This document shows positions 23,703 to 31,779 of a stretch of 33,157 bases of DNA, piece after piece. The translations under genes and the position numbers were made by a program. The first letter of the stretch is position 1. The number at the start of each line of letters is the position of its first letter. The notes under the pieces are model-generated. The model saw nothing but the letters and a program-made list of their open reading frames with translations. It had not been told where the DNA came from and did not search any database. Origin of the DNA: a bacterium UBP1_UBA4783. GTDB lineage: Bacteria > Krumholzibacteriota > Krumholzibacteriia > Krumholzibacteriales > Krumholzibacteriaceae. The stretch spans positions 1 to 33,157 of the forward strand of contig DHHB01000009.1 of assembly GCA_002403075.1 (NCBI GenBank), read 5' to 3'.

Positions 23703-24904
23703 CTGGCCTTCCTTGCAGAAAGTGTCCGGTAGAGATCGACGAGCGGCGCGGCGGTCCGCTCCCACGTGTAGCGTTCGAGCACCGCGCGGCGGCCCGCCTC
23801 CGCCATCGCCCGTCGGCGGGCAGGGTCGCGGTACAGCTCGACGACGCGCGCGGCGAGCTCGTCGGGACGGCGCCAGTCGAAGACGAGCCCGCCCCCCGTG
23901 TCCTCGGCGACGCGCCGAAGCGGCGGGCAATCGCTCACGATCACCGGCCGCTCGCGCATCAGGTACTGGAATATCTTGTTCGGGATCGTCGTGTCCGTGT
24001 GGGGGTTGCGCGCGTGCGGGACGAGGCAGACGTCGCTCGCCTCAATGTAGCTCCAGATCTCGTCCTGCCTCTTCCATCCCGTCCACTCGACGAGGTCGGC
24101 GCAGCCGACCTCGCGGGCGAGCGCCTCGAGGCGGCGCCGGCAGGCGTCGTCCCCGCCCCCGACGAGCACGAGGAGGATCTCCGGCACCGCGTCCCGCAGG
24201 AGCGGCAGCGCGCGGATCGCCGCGTCGAGCCCGCGATGCGGCGCGAACCCCCCGATGTAGGAAACGACGAACCGGCCCCGGTACCTCCCGACGACCCGAT
24301 CGTCGATCGAAACGGCCCCCGTTTCGGCGGGGACGGTGTTCGGCACGACGAGGATCTTCTCCCTCGGAACGCCGAGCGAGGCGATCCGCTCCCGCGCCTC
24401 CTCGATCACGACGATCACGGCGTCCACATCCCGCAGGATGTCGCGCTCGTAGCGGGACCATCGCCCGTACGAATAGATCGTCCGTTTCTTGAGGGGGTTC
24501 GTGTACCAGACCTGAAGCCCCGCCGGATAGTTCTCGTGGAGATCGGCCACGACGGGCAGGCCGTGGCGCCGCCCCGCGCGGACCGCCTCCTTCATGAGCG
24601 GGAGATCGTCGACGTGGAGCGCCTCGATCCCGCGCTCGCCGACGAAGCGATCCACGGCGCGCGCCCAGAGCGGGTCGCGGAAGGTGAAGTTGAACGTGTA
24701 CCGGTGCGCGATCTCGCGAAGCCGCGACATCTCGACGCCGCGGGCGACGCGCGCCGAACCGACCGTCTCCTCGGCCGGCTCGCCGCGCCGGCGCTCGACG
24801 AGAAAATGGACCTCGTGCCCGTCGGCCGCGAGCGTTCCCGCCTCGTTCGACACGCGGACGTTCATCGGCGGAACCTTCCATTTCATCATCATGCCGATGC
24901 GCAT
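23699..24904 (-). CDS. GT4-type glycosyltransferase, first gene of the operon
   Basis: This is a 401-residue GT-B glycosyltransferase. I place the start at the ATG at 24904. The open frame continues upstream into the intergenic region, but a promoter ends 7 nt before this ATG and there is no Shine-Dalgarno, so the messenger may be leaderless. Next ATGs a few codons downstream (MMMKWKV) remain possible. VSNEAGTLAADGHEVHFLVE and DLHENYP belong to the acceptor domain. VVSYIGGFAPHRGLD, VPHARNPHTDTTIPNKIFQYL and RPVIVSD belong to the donor domain and carry the conserved glutamate-equivalent loop. It overlaps the next gene by ATGA. Confidence 0.87.
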   Translation of the reverse strand: MRIGMMMKWKVPPMNVRVSNEAGTLAADGHEVHFLVERRRGEPAEETVGSARVARGVEMSRLREIAHRYTFNFTFRDPLWARAVDRFVGERGIEALHVDDLPLMKEAVRAGRRHGLPVVADLHENYPAGLQVWYTNPLKKRTIYSYGRWSRYERDILRDVDAVIVVIEEARERIASLGVPREKILVVPNTVPAETGAVSIDDRVVGRYRGRFVVSYIGGFAPHRGLDAAIRALPLLRDAVPEILLVLVGGGDDACRRRLEALAREVGCADLVEWTGWKRQDEIWSYIEASDVCLVPHARNPHTDTTIPNKIFQYLMRERPVIVSDCPPLRRVAEDTGGGLVFDWRRPDELAARVVELYRDPARRRAMAEAGRRAVLERYTWERTAAPLVDLYRTLSARKAR

Positions 24905-24911
24905 GCCGGGA

Positions 24912-24940
24912 AGTATAGATTCCGGAAGGGTCCCGGTAAA
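24912..24940 (-). promoter_or_regulatory. Promoter of the glycan-selenoprotein operon, probably leaderless
   Basis: On the minus strand, TTTACC (24940-24935), a 17-nt spacer and TATACT (24917-24912). The -10 box ends 7 nt before the A of the ATG at 24904, so the expected start of transcription is at the start codon itself. Confidence 0.5.
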
Positions 24941-25065
24941 GGACAACTTCCCCCGACTCTTCCCTCGCGGCCGTCGCCCACGGGAGATCCGCGGCCCCCG
25001 GCGCGCCGCAGGGAGCCGCCGATTTATGTTCCACATCCCGCGCCGCGCTGCTATACCTGTACGTC

Positions 25066-26208
25066 ATGCAGCTCGAGATCAAGAAGATCGTGCACGGCGG
25101 CTACGGACTCGGCTTCTTCGAGGACGCGACCGTCTTCGTGCCGTACGCGGCCCCGGGCGACACCGTCGAATGCGCGCCGGTGCGCGAGCGCAAGAAGGTC
25201 GTGTTCGCCCGCATCGAGCGGATCGTCTCGCCGTCGCCGATGCGGCGCGAGCCCGAATGCCCCGTGTTCGGCGTCTGCGGCGGATGCCACCTGCAGCATC
25301 TCGGCTACGAGGACGAGATCGCCGTCAAGACCCAGGCGGTCCTCGAGGATCTCTCGCGGATCGGCAGGATCGCGACCGTCTTCGACCGCGTCATCCCGTC
25401 GCCGTCGCGGTACGGATACCGCAACCACGCCGTCTTCAAGGTGGACGAGGAGCGGCGTCCCGGCTTTCTCATGCGCGAATCCGAATCGCTCGTGCCCTTT
25501 CCCCCCGCCGGGTGTCTCCTCCTCCCGGAGGCGATGCGCGCGGCGATCGCGGCGATCCCTCCCGAGGCGCTCGAGCCGCTCACCGAGGTGCGCGTCCGCA
25601 TGGATAAGTTCGGGAACGTGAACTTCTGGGGGCTCCTCGACCGCGTCGGACCGCCCGAGATCCTCATGGAGGCGGGCTCGCTCCTCTATCCGGTGGGCCC
25701 CGATTCGTTCTTTCAGGTGAATACGCTTCTCGGCGCGGAGCTTCAGGCCCTCGTGCGCTCGCTGCCGCGGGGGGTCCCCAGAAAGCTCCTCGACCTCTAT
25801 TGCGGCGCGGGCTTTTTCACGATCGCGCTCGCCGGGACGGCCGGCGAGGCGCTCGGCATCGAGCGGGACCGGGGCGCCGTGCGCAACGCAGTCGCGGCCG
25901 CCCGTCTCAACCGCTTGTCGAACGTGAAGTTCCGGCGCGGGGACGCCGCGAGGGAGATCGGCGGGCTCCGCGATTTCGATCTCGTGCTCGTCGATCCGCC
26001 CCGCCTCGGCCTTCCGAAGCCGCTGCTCGCCGGGCTCGTGCGGCTCAGGCCCGCCGAGATCGTCTTCGTCTCGTGCGATCCGCCGACCTTCGCGCGCGAC
26101 GCAGCCTCGCTCATCGAGGCGGGCTACCTGCTCTCGGGCCTCAATCTCGTCGATCTCTTCCCCGCGACTTATCACGCCGAGATCGTCGCGATCTTCCGCC
26201 GCGGCTGA
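25066..26208 (+). CDS. RlmD/TrmA-family RNA (uracil-5-)-methyltransferase with Fe-S cluster
   Basis: This 380-residue SAM-dependent enzyme forms 5-methyluridine in RNA, as RlmD (23S) or TrmA do. It has an N-terminal TRAM-like domain (IKKIVHGGYGLGFFED...FVPYAAPGDTVE). CPVFGVCGGCHLQHL supplies cysteines C65, C71 and C74 of the 4Fe-4S cluster, and C150 (PPAGCLLL) is the likely fourth. The methyltransferase part has FFQVNTLLGAEL, DLYCGAGFFTIAL (SAM site), VDPPRLGL, VSCDPPTFARD with the nucleophile C337, and LFPATYHAEIV with the base E372. The start ATG at 25066 has no visible Shine-Dalgarno. TATACC at 25052-25057 suggests a leaderless transcript. It is a single gene, divergent from the GT operon. 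Confidence 0.93.
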   Translation: MQLEIKKIVHGGYGLGFFEDATVFVPYAAPGDTVECAPVRERKKVVFARIERIVSPSPMRREPECPVFGVCGGCHLQHLGYEDEIAVKTQAVLEDLSRIGRIATVFDRVIPSPSRYGYRNHAVFKVDEERRPGFLMRESESLVPFPPAGCLLLPEAMRAAIAAIPPEALEPLTEVRVRMDKFGNVNFWGLLDRVGPPEILMEAGSLLYPVGPDSFFQVNTLLGAELQALVRSLPRGVPRKLLDLYCGAGFFTIALAGTAGEALGIERDRGAVRNAVAAARLNRLSNVKFRRGDAAREIGGLRDFDLVLVDPPRLGLPKPLLAGLVRLRPAEIVFVSCDPPTFARDAASLIEAGYLLSGLNLVDLFPATYHAEIVAIFRRG

Positions 26209-26239
26209 AGCCGCCTCCCACGGGCGAGCGGCGCGCATG

Positions 26240-26268
26240 AAAAAGGCGCCCTCCCTGCGGAGGGCGCC
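26240..26268 (-). terminator. Intrinsic terminator of the phosphofructokinase operon
   Basis: A perfect 10-bp stem (26245-26254 with 26259-26268), a 4-nt loop, and on the minus strand five T's (26244-26240). It lies 27 nt after the stop at 26295. On the plus strand it has no T run. Confidence 0.85.
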
Positions 26269-26294
26269 CTCGCGAACCGTTCGCCGCTCGGGCG

Positions 26295-27377
26295 CTATCC
26301 TTCGAGGAGCGGATTTTCGATCTTCACGTTGAGCCGCTCGCGGTCGTAGAGCTTGTCGACGTCGACGAGACGCGGCGACTTGCGCACCTCGCGGAGGGGC
26401 ACGACGGTGAGCTTCGATTTTTGCACGCCGACCATGTGGCCGAACTTCCCGTTCTTGACGAGCTCGACCGCGGCGTGGCCGAACCGGCGGCCGATCTGCC
26501 GGTCGCGCTGAGTGGGCGGCGCGCCGCGCTGCAGATAGGCGAGCGCGGTGTACCGCGTGTGCTTGAACTCGTGCTCGAGAAGCCCCTTGAGGTAGTCGCC
26601 GACGCCGCCGAGGCTGTAGTGCCCGAACTCGTCGAGCTTGCTGTCGCGCCGGACCGCCTCCTCGCCCTCGATGTGGGAGCCCTCCGCTACGACGATGATC
26701 TTGTAGCGATGCTCGAAGCCGAGGTGCTCGTTCTCCCTCTGACGCTCCTTCAGGACCGATATGAGCTTGTGAACGGAGAAGGGGTACTCGGGGATCAGGA
26801 TGACGTCGGCGAAGGCGGATTCTCCGCCCCGGAGCGCGAGCCATCCGGCGTGCCTCCCCATCACCTCGAGAAAGAAGATCGTCTCGTGCGACTCCGCGGT
26901 GTGCGCCACGCGCTCGGCGCTCTCGCAAATCACGTTGAGCGCCGTGTCGTAGCCGAGCGTATACTCGGTGCCGGCGAGGTCGCGGTCGATCGTCTTCGGG
27001 ATGCCGATGACCGGAACGCCTCGCGCGTTGAGCACCTCGGCCGCGCCGAGCGTGTCCTCGCCGCCGATCGCGATGAGCGCGTCGAGGCCCCACTTCTTCA
27101 TGTTCTCCTTGACGAGATCCGTCCGGTCGTTGTCCTCCTTGACGGGGTTCGTCCGGCTGCACTGGAGCTTGCTCCCGCCGAGACGACTCCATTCGCGGAT
27201 GATCTCCGGACCGAGCTTCACGATGTGATGGTCGTTCTCGCGTATGGAGAGCGCCTGCCAGCCGCGCTTGAGGCCGACGACCTCGATGCCGTCGATCGAG
27301 GCCCGCTCCACCACGCCCGCGATCGCGGGGTTGAGCCCCGGCGCGTCCCCGCCGCCCGTCAACACTCCGATTCTCAT
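26295..27377 (-). CDS. 6-phosphofructokinase, probably pyrophosphate-dependent
   Basis: This 360-residue cytoplasmic glycolytic enzyme phosphorylates fructose 6-phosphate. AAGGAG lies 8 nt before the ATG at 27377, which is preferred over a GTG three codons earlier. MRIGVLTGGGDAPGLNPAI is the phosphate-donor loop. GGEDT (105-109) has Asp at the position where ATP enzymes have Gly (Escherichia coli G104). PKTIDRD (127-133) has Lys where ATP enzymes have Gly (G124). These two residues are known to favour pyrophosphate and make ATP binding unlikely. D131 is the catalytic base. EVMGRHAGWLAL and EGSH are the sugar-binding motifs. It shares an operon with the thioredoxin lipoprotein 30 bp upstream. 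Confidence 0.9.
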   Translation of the reverse strand: MRIGVLTGGGDAPGLNPAIAGVVERASIDGIEVVGLKRGWQALSIRENDHHIVKLGPEIIREWSRLGGSKLQCSRTNPVKEDNDRTDLVKENMKKWGLDALIAIGGEDTLGAAEVLNARGVPVIGIPKTIDRDLAGTEYTLGYDTALNVICESAERVAHTAESHETIFFLEVMGRHAGWLALRGGESAFADVILIPEYPFSVHKLISVLKERQRENEHLGFEHRYKIIVVAEGSHIEGEEAVRRDSKLDEFGHYSLGGVGDYLKGLLEHEFKHTRYTALAYLQRGAPPTQRDRQIGRRFGHAAVELVKNGKFGHMVGVQKSKLTVVPLREVRKSPRLVDVDKLYDRERLNVKIENPLLEG

Positions 27378-27407
27378 CGCACGCACTCCTTCCCGTTCCG
27401 CGGAGGC

Positions 27408-27959
27408 TCAGGCCCCCGTTTTCGCCGAATCGCAGTCGCCGCTGCGCTTCATGTATTCATCGAAGGTCATCCGCTGCTTGTAGCATTCCTTTTTCATGTA
27501 CTGGAGGATGGGCAGAAAGGTCTTCGCCGGCACGAAGCCGGGAACGACCGTCACGAGCTCCTGCTCAGCGTCGAGATAGGCGAGCGAGGGAAACGCCCGC
27601 ACGCCGAACCGCCTCGCGATGGTGAACGGGCTGAAGGAGTCGCCCTTGTACGTGATCGAATCGCTCCGGTTCTCGGCGTCGATGCGGATCGCCACGAAAT
27701 GCTCCGCGAGGTACTTTTTCACCTCGGGATCCGAGAACGTCTCGCGGTCCATCACTGAGCACCAGTGGCACCACGACGTGTAGAAGTCGATGACGACGGG
27801 CTTGCCCTCTTTCGCGGCGAGCGCTATCCCTTCGTTGAACGGAAGCCACGCCTTCGCCGCGGCGCCCTCGCTCTCCCCGCCCGGCGTCCCTTTCTCCCCG
27901 CAGCCGGCGAGAAGGATCGCCGGTATCGCGACGGCGACGATCGCATGTCGGATCTTCAT
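27408..27959 (-). CDS. Thioredoxin-like lipoprotein (DsbD-gamma/Thioredoxin_7 type)
   Basis: This is a 183-residue exported protein. AAAGGAG lies 9 nt before the ATG at 27959. The signal ends in a good lipobox (AILLAGC, lipidated C20), followed by a Gly/Glu-rich linker. The thioredoxin domain has IDFYTSWCHWCSVMDRETF (C64, C67), the pattern of DsbD C-terminal and YyaL-like domains. RFGVRAFPSLAYLDAEQE carries the cis-proline. Two more cysteines near the C-terminus (KKECYK, SGDCDS) could form another disulfide. It probably handles thiol redox work outside the cytoplasm. It has its own promoter (28004-28032) and lies upstream of the phosphofructokinase gene. Confidence 0.87.
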   Translation of the reverse strand: MKIRHAIVAVAIPAILLAGCGEKGTPGGESEGAAAKAWLPFNEGIALAAKEGKPVVIDFYTSWCHWCSVMDRETFSDPEVKKYLAEHFVAIRIDAENRSDSITYKGDSFSPFTIARRFGVRAFPSLAYLDAEQELVTVVPGFVPAKTFLPILQYMKKECYKQRMTFDEYMKRSGDCDSAKTGA

Positions 27960-28003
27960 CGCACCGCTCTCCTTTCGATACGGGCGCGAGCCCGAATGCC
28001 GGA

Positions 28004-28032
28004 ATGATATGAAAGAGAAGGCCCGCGCGCAA
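28004..28032 (-). promoter_or_regulatory. Promoter of the thioredoxin-phosphofructokinase operon
   Basis: On the minus strand, TTGCGC (28032-28027), a 17-nt spacer and TATCAT (28009-28004). The leader to the ATG at 27959 is about 40 nt. Confidence 0.55.
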
Positions 28033-28168
28033 CTTCATTTACGGCAATCCGTTCGCCTGTCAGGCAACAAGACCGGCCGGGGAGCCGGCCCGGGACGCCG
28101 TCTCGCCGGGGCGAGCCTTTCAGCGGAGCCGCGCCGCGGCGCCGGCGGCGGGCACGGGAAGCGGCATC

Positions 28169-28197
28169 TTGATAATCGAGAGACGTTCCGGTATCAT
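28169..28197 (+). promoter_or_regulatory. Promoter of the S9 peptidase gene
   Basis: TTGATA (28169-28174), 17 nt, TATCAT (28192-28197). This is the same -10 sequence as the divergent promoter. The leader to the ATG at 28267 is about 63 nt. The open frame upstream of this point therefore cannot be translated from it. The 306-bp gap 27960-28266 holds only these two promoters. Confidence 0.6.
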
Positions 28198-28266
28198 CGC
28201 TCCCGCCATGAGCTGAATCCGTACGGCTTTCGCGCCGCGGCCCGCGCCGGGCAAGAGAGGACCCCC

Positions 28267-31200
28267 ATGAAACGCATGTTCGCGACGCTCTTCGTCTCGA
28301 TCTTCCTTCTCGCAGCGACGTTCGTTTCGACGACGCCGGCGGCGTACGCGCAGGAGGCGCGTGCCGGCGCGGCCGACACCGCGGCGGTGCGCGTCGCCCG
28401 CTGGCTCGTTCTCGGGCCGATCGGCGCCCCCGCGCCGGTCTTCGGCGGGGAGGACGCGAAGAAGCCCGGCGCGGCCTCGCTTCTCGCGGCCGAGGAGATA
28501 CCGCTCGTCTCCCTCGAACCCGCCGAGGGCCGCTCGCGCGCGCTCCTCTTCGGAAAGACGGCCGTATGGCGGGCCGTCGCGGCCGATACGAACGGCGCCT
28601 CGGCGGGCGCCGAGGGCGACGCGCCCTCCGCCGCGTACTTCGCGGCGTACGTGGAGGCGCCGCGCTGGATGAAGGTGAAGGTGAGCGTCCGCGGAACGAG
28701 CCCGTTCCGCGCGACGATCGACGGCGCGGAGATCCTGAAGAGCGAATCCGGCTCTCCCGCCGCGATGAAATCGGGAGAGGCGAAGCTCGAGCGCGGCTCT
28801 CATCTGCTCGTCGTCAAGACGGTCCGCATGCCGTCCGACACCGCGGGAGACTGGCGGATCGACGCAGCCGTCGCCGCCGCGGCGAAGGACGATCCCGCTC
28901 CGGCCGTCACCCTCTCGCCGGCGAGGCCTCTCGCGCTCGGCGACATCCTCGACATCACGGCGATCGCGGACGTCGCGATCTCGCCGGACGGAGCCCTCGC
29001 GGCCCTCACGGTGAGCTCGCGGCCCCCGGGGAGCGAGGCGCCGGAGCGCCGGATCGAGATCCGCCGCACGAAGGACGGGGCGCTCGTCCGCACGATGTCC
29101 GACCTGAAAGGCGTCGGCGACGTTCAGTGGGTTCCGGCCGGCAGCAGGATCTCGTACACGGTTCGCGGCGAGGGCTCGCTCGGCTCGATCCGCGTCCTCG
29201 ACCTCGCGACGGGGGAGACCGCGACCGTCGTCGATCGCGTGAAGAACCTCGAGCGATGCCGATGGGCGCCCGACGGCTCGTTCCTCGTATATTCGGCGGA
29301 GGAGAAGCGCGAGCCGGACAAGCGCGGCGTGAAGCACCTCACGACCATCGAGGATCGTTGGGACACGGGAGGGGACCGCTCGTTCCTCTACCTCTCCACG
29401 GTGCCGGGCGGGCACACGCGCCGCCTCACCGCCGGCCCCCACGGCGCGGGCGTCGAGGACATTCATCCGGACGGCGGACGCGCCCTCGTCACGCGGCGTT
29501 ACGAGGATCTCTCCGAGCGCCCGTACGGCGCGACGGAGCTGTACGCCGTCGATCTCGAGAGCGGGATCTCGGAGCTCCTCTTCAGGGGGGGATGGATCAA
29601 CGGCGCCTCGTATTCTCCCGACGGGAAAACGATACTCGTCGCGGCCGGACCTTCCGCCTTCGGAGCGGCGGGCGTGAACGTTCCCGAGGGGACGATCCCC
29701 AACGAGTACGACGGCCAGCTCTATCTCTTCGATCCCGCGACGAAGAGCGCCGAGCCGATCACGAAGGATTTCGATCCGGCGGTGCAGCACGCGCACTGGT
29801 CCCGGGCCGACGGGAACATCTATATCGTCGCCGAGGACCGCGCGTACACGGCGCTCTACCGCTTCGACCCGAAGGCGAAGCGCTTCCGCCGCCTCGAGAC
29901 CGGCTTCGAGGTTTCAGCGACCTACGATTTCGCCCTCGACCGCCCGCTTGCCGTCTTCGTCGGCAACGGGGCGACGCAGCCGCCGCGGCTCCATGCGATC
30001 GATCTCGCGAAGGGCGCCTCCCGCATGATCCACGATCCGAACGCCGGCAGGTTCGCCGACGTACGGCAGGGCGAGGTCAGAGCGTGGACGTTCGAGTCGT
30101 CCTCGGGCGCGACGATCGACGGCCATTACTATCTGCCGCCGGATTTCGACCCGTCCACGAAATACCCCTGCATCGTGTACTACTACGGCGGCACCTCCCC
30201 CGTCGACCGCAGCTACGGCGGACGCTACCCGAAGAACCTCTGGGCCGCGCACGGCTACGTCGTGTACGTCCTCCAGCCGAGCGGCGCGACCGGCTACGGG
30301 CAGGAGTTCTCGGCGCGCCACGTCAACGACTGGGGCGCGATCGCGGCGGAGGAGGTCATCGAGGGCGCGAAGAAGTTCGTCGAGGCCCATCCCTTCGTCG
30401 ACGGCTCCCGGCTCGGCTGCATCGGCGCCTCGTTCGGCGGCTTCATGACGCAGCTCGTCGTCACGAAGACCGGCATGTTCGCGGCGGCCGTATCCCACGC
30501 GGGGATCAGCTTCATCGGAAGCTACTGGGGAGAGGGGTACTGGGGGTATTCGTACAACGCCGTCTCGGCCGCCGGGAGCTTCCCGTGGAACCGCCGCGAC
30601 ATCTATGTCGACCGGAGCCCCCTCTTCTCCGCCGACCGGATCTCGACCCCGCTCCTTCTCACCCACGGCGCCGCGGACACGAACGTCCCGCCGGGAGAGA
30701 GCGAGCAGATGTTCACGGCCCTCAAGCTCCTCGGGAAAACGGTCGAGTATCTCCGGTTCGACGGACAGAACCACTTCGTGCTCGAGCGTCCGAAACGCGA
30801 GCTCTGGTCGAGATCGATCATCGCGTGGTTCGACCGCTTCCTCAAGAGCGAGCCCGGCTGGTGGTACGACCTCTACCCGGAGAGCAAGCCCGCCGAAGCC
30901 GCCGGCGCGGACGCGACCGGCGCCGCGGCGAAGCCGGCCCCCCCGTCCCCCCTCGGCCCGACGGTCGTCGAGAAGACGGACGGAGGTAAGGTCGTCCTCG
31001 GCGAGATCGTCCGGGAGGACATCGCGGGCAACCTCGCCGGATGGGACGAGGAGTATTTCGAGTACCGGCCGGACGAGACGATCCTCGGCGGGATCGCTGG
31101 CCTCCTCGACGGGATCGAGATCGTCGTCGTTCTCGGCACCTGGTGCAGCGACTCGCGCCGCGAGGTGCCCCGCTTCTGGAAGGTCGCCGACGCGGTCGGC

Positions 31201-31449
31201 TTCGACCCGGCCCGCATCACAACCTTCGCCGTCGAGAGCGCGAGGGCGAAGCCGGACGCCGCCCTCACCGAGAAGCTCCTCGAATGGTCCCGGAGCGTCC
31301 GGGCGTGGTACGGCGTCACGGCCGTCGAGAGCATCATCGTGTACCGCGGCGGAGCGGAGATCGGGAGGATCGTCGAGGCCCCCGCCGTTTCGATCGAATC
31401 CGACCTCCTCGAGATACTGAGGAAAAAAACCCAGGCCCCTGAAAAATAA
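28267..31449 (+). CDS. Secreted S9 prolyl-oligopeptidase-family peptidase fused to a C-terminal thioredoxin-like domain
   Basis: This is a 1060-residue exported serine peptidase. The start at 28267 has GAGAGGA upstream, a promoter in front and a signal peptide behind (FATLFVSIFLLAATFVSTTPAAYA). An N-terminal beta-rich domain (about 30-215) is followed by a propeller with TolB/WD-like turns (DVAISPDGALAALTVSS, ASYSPDGKTILVAA). The alpha/beta-hydrolase domain has GASFGGFMTQL (nucleophile S722), THGAADTNVPPGES (D804) and DGQNHF (H836), the DPP-IV/acylaminoacyl-peptidase triad. After a Pro/Ala linker, residues about 905-1060 form a thioredoxin-like domain with VVLGTWCSDSRREVPRF (C960, S963), so only one redox cysteine. 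It likely cleaves peptides outside the cytoplasm. Confidence 0.92.
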   Translation: MKRMFATLFVSIFLLAATFVSTTPAAYAQEARAGAADTAAVRVARWLVLGPIGAPAPVFGGEDAKKPGAASLLAAEEIPLVSLEPAEGRSRALLFGKTAVWRAVAADTNGASAGAEGDAPSAAYFAAYVEAPRWMKVKVSVRGTSPFRATIDGAEILKSESGSPAAMKSGEAKLERGSHLLVVKTVRMPSDTAGDWRIDAAVAAAAKDDPAPAVTLSPARPLALGDILDITAIADVAISPDGALAALTVSSRPPGSEAPERRIEIRRTKDGALVRTMSDLKGVGDVQWVPAGSRISYTVRGEGSLGSIRVLDLATGETATVVDRVKNLERCRWAPDGSFLVYSAEEKREPDKRGVKHLTTIEDRWDTGGDRSFLYLSTVPGGHTRRLTAGPHGAGVEDIHPDGGRALVTRRYEDLSERPYGATELYAVDLESGISELLFRGGWINGASYSPDGKTILVAAGPSAFGAAGVNVPEGTIPNEYDGQLYLFDPATKSAEPITKDFDPAVQHAHWSRADGNIYIVAEDRAYTALYRFDPKAKRFRRLETGFEVSATYDFALDRPLAVFVGNGATQPPRLHAIDLAKGASRMIHDPNAGRFADVRQGEVRAWTFESSSGATIDGHYYLPPDFDPSTKYPCIVYYYGGTSPVDRSYGGRYPKNLWAAHGYVVYVLQPSGATGYGQEFSARHVNDWGAIAAEEVIEGAKKFVEAHPFVDGSRLGCIGASFGGFMTQLVVTKTGMFAAAVSHAGISFIGSYWGEGYWGYSYNAVSAAGSFPWNRRDIYVDRSPLFSADRISTPLLLTHGAADTNVPPGESEQMFTALKLLGKTVEYLRFDGQNHFVLERPKRELWSRSIIAWFDRFLKSEPGWWYDLYPESKPAEAAGADATGAAAKPAPPSPLGPTVVEKTDGGKVVLGEIVREDIAGNLAGWDEEYFEYRPDETILGGIAGLLDGIEIVVVLGTWCSDSRREVPRFWKVADAVGFDPARITTFAVESARAKPDAALTEKLLEWSRSVRAWYGVTAVESIIVYRGGAEIGRIVEAPAVSIESDLLEILRKKTQAPEK

Positions 31450-31475
31450 TGCTGGCGTCGAAAAGTCTTTGCGCG

Positions 31476-31779
31476 TATACTCATGACATACCACTTATCG
31501 CATGTGGAGGACTTTGTAAAAGAAAGACAGTTGCGGTTTTCAAGATTGCGTGATGCACAAGACCTATCGAAACGGTTCGCTCCTGCCTTACTAATTCACC
31601 GGGACATGCCTCTTCGATACACCTCTTGTGATATCCCTGCATCCGGCGCCCGCATGGGGCATCCTCGTACGGCGCCGGTGGAAGCCGCCGAAAGGGGTGA
31701 TGCCCGTATCCGTTCTTGAGACTCCCAGTTTCCGGTAGTTCAATTGGTGCCTGTTGTTCGCGAAAGGACTCTGTTACGT
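31476..31779 (+). promoter_or_regulatory. Possible promoter and long structured leader of the RRM genes
   Basis: TATACT (31476-31481) with a weak -35 region would start a transcript near 31488, about 290 nt before the first RRM gene. A 78-codon open frame at 31483 lacks a ribosome binding site and overlaps the presumed start, so I do not call it a gene. The stretch is less GC-rich than its neighbours up to about 31630. AAAGGA (31763-31768) serves as the ribosome binding site; its spacing (about 10-11 nt) and flanks (GAAAGGA-T/C-TC) are shared by all three RRM genes. Confidence 0.35.
31643..31705 (+). promoter_or_regulatory. Candidate H-type pseudoknot in the RRM leader
   Basis: Stem 1: CCGGCGCC (31643-31650) with GGCGCCGG (31671-31678). 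Stem 2: GGGCATC (31657-31663), inside the loop of stem 1, with GATGCCC (31699-31705). A 5-bp helper hairpin fits between. This arrangement is seen in regulatory RNA leaders; I do not match it to a known riboswitch. Confidence 0.35.

Noticed and set aside
27790..28266. Longer N-terminus for the S9 peptidase
   Set aside because: It would precede the signal peptide and overlap the divergent promoter and thioredoxin gene. A promoter at 28169-28197 sets the start downstream.
31483..31719. 78-codon ORF before the RRM genes
   Set aside because: It has no ribosome binding site, its start lies at the presumed transcription start, and the frame runs through the strong stems of the leader.
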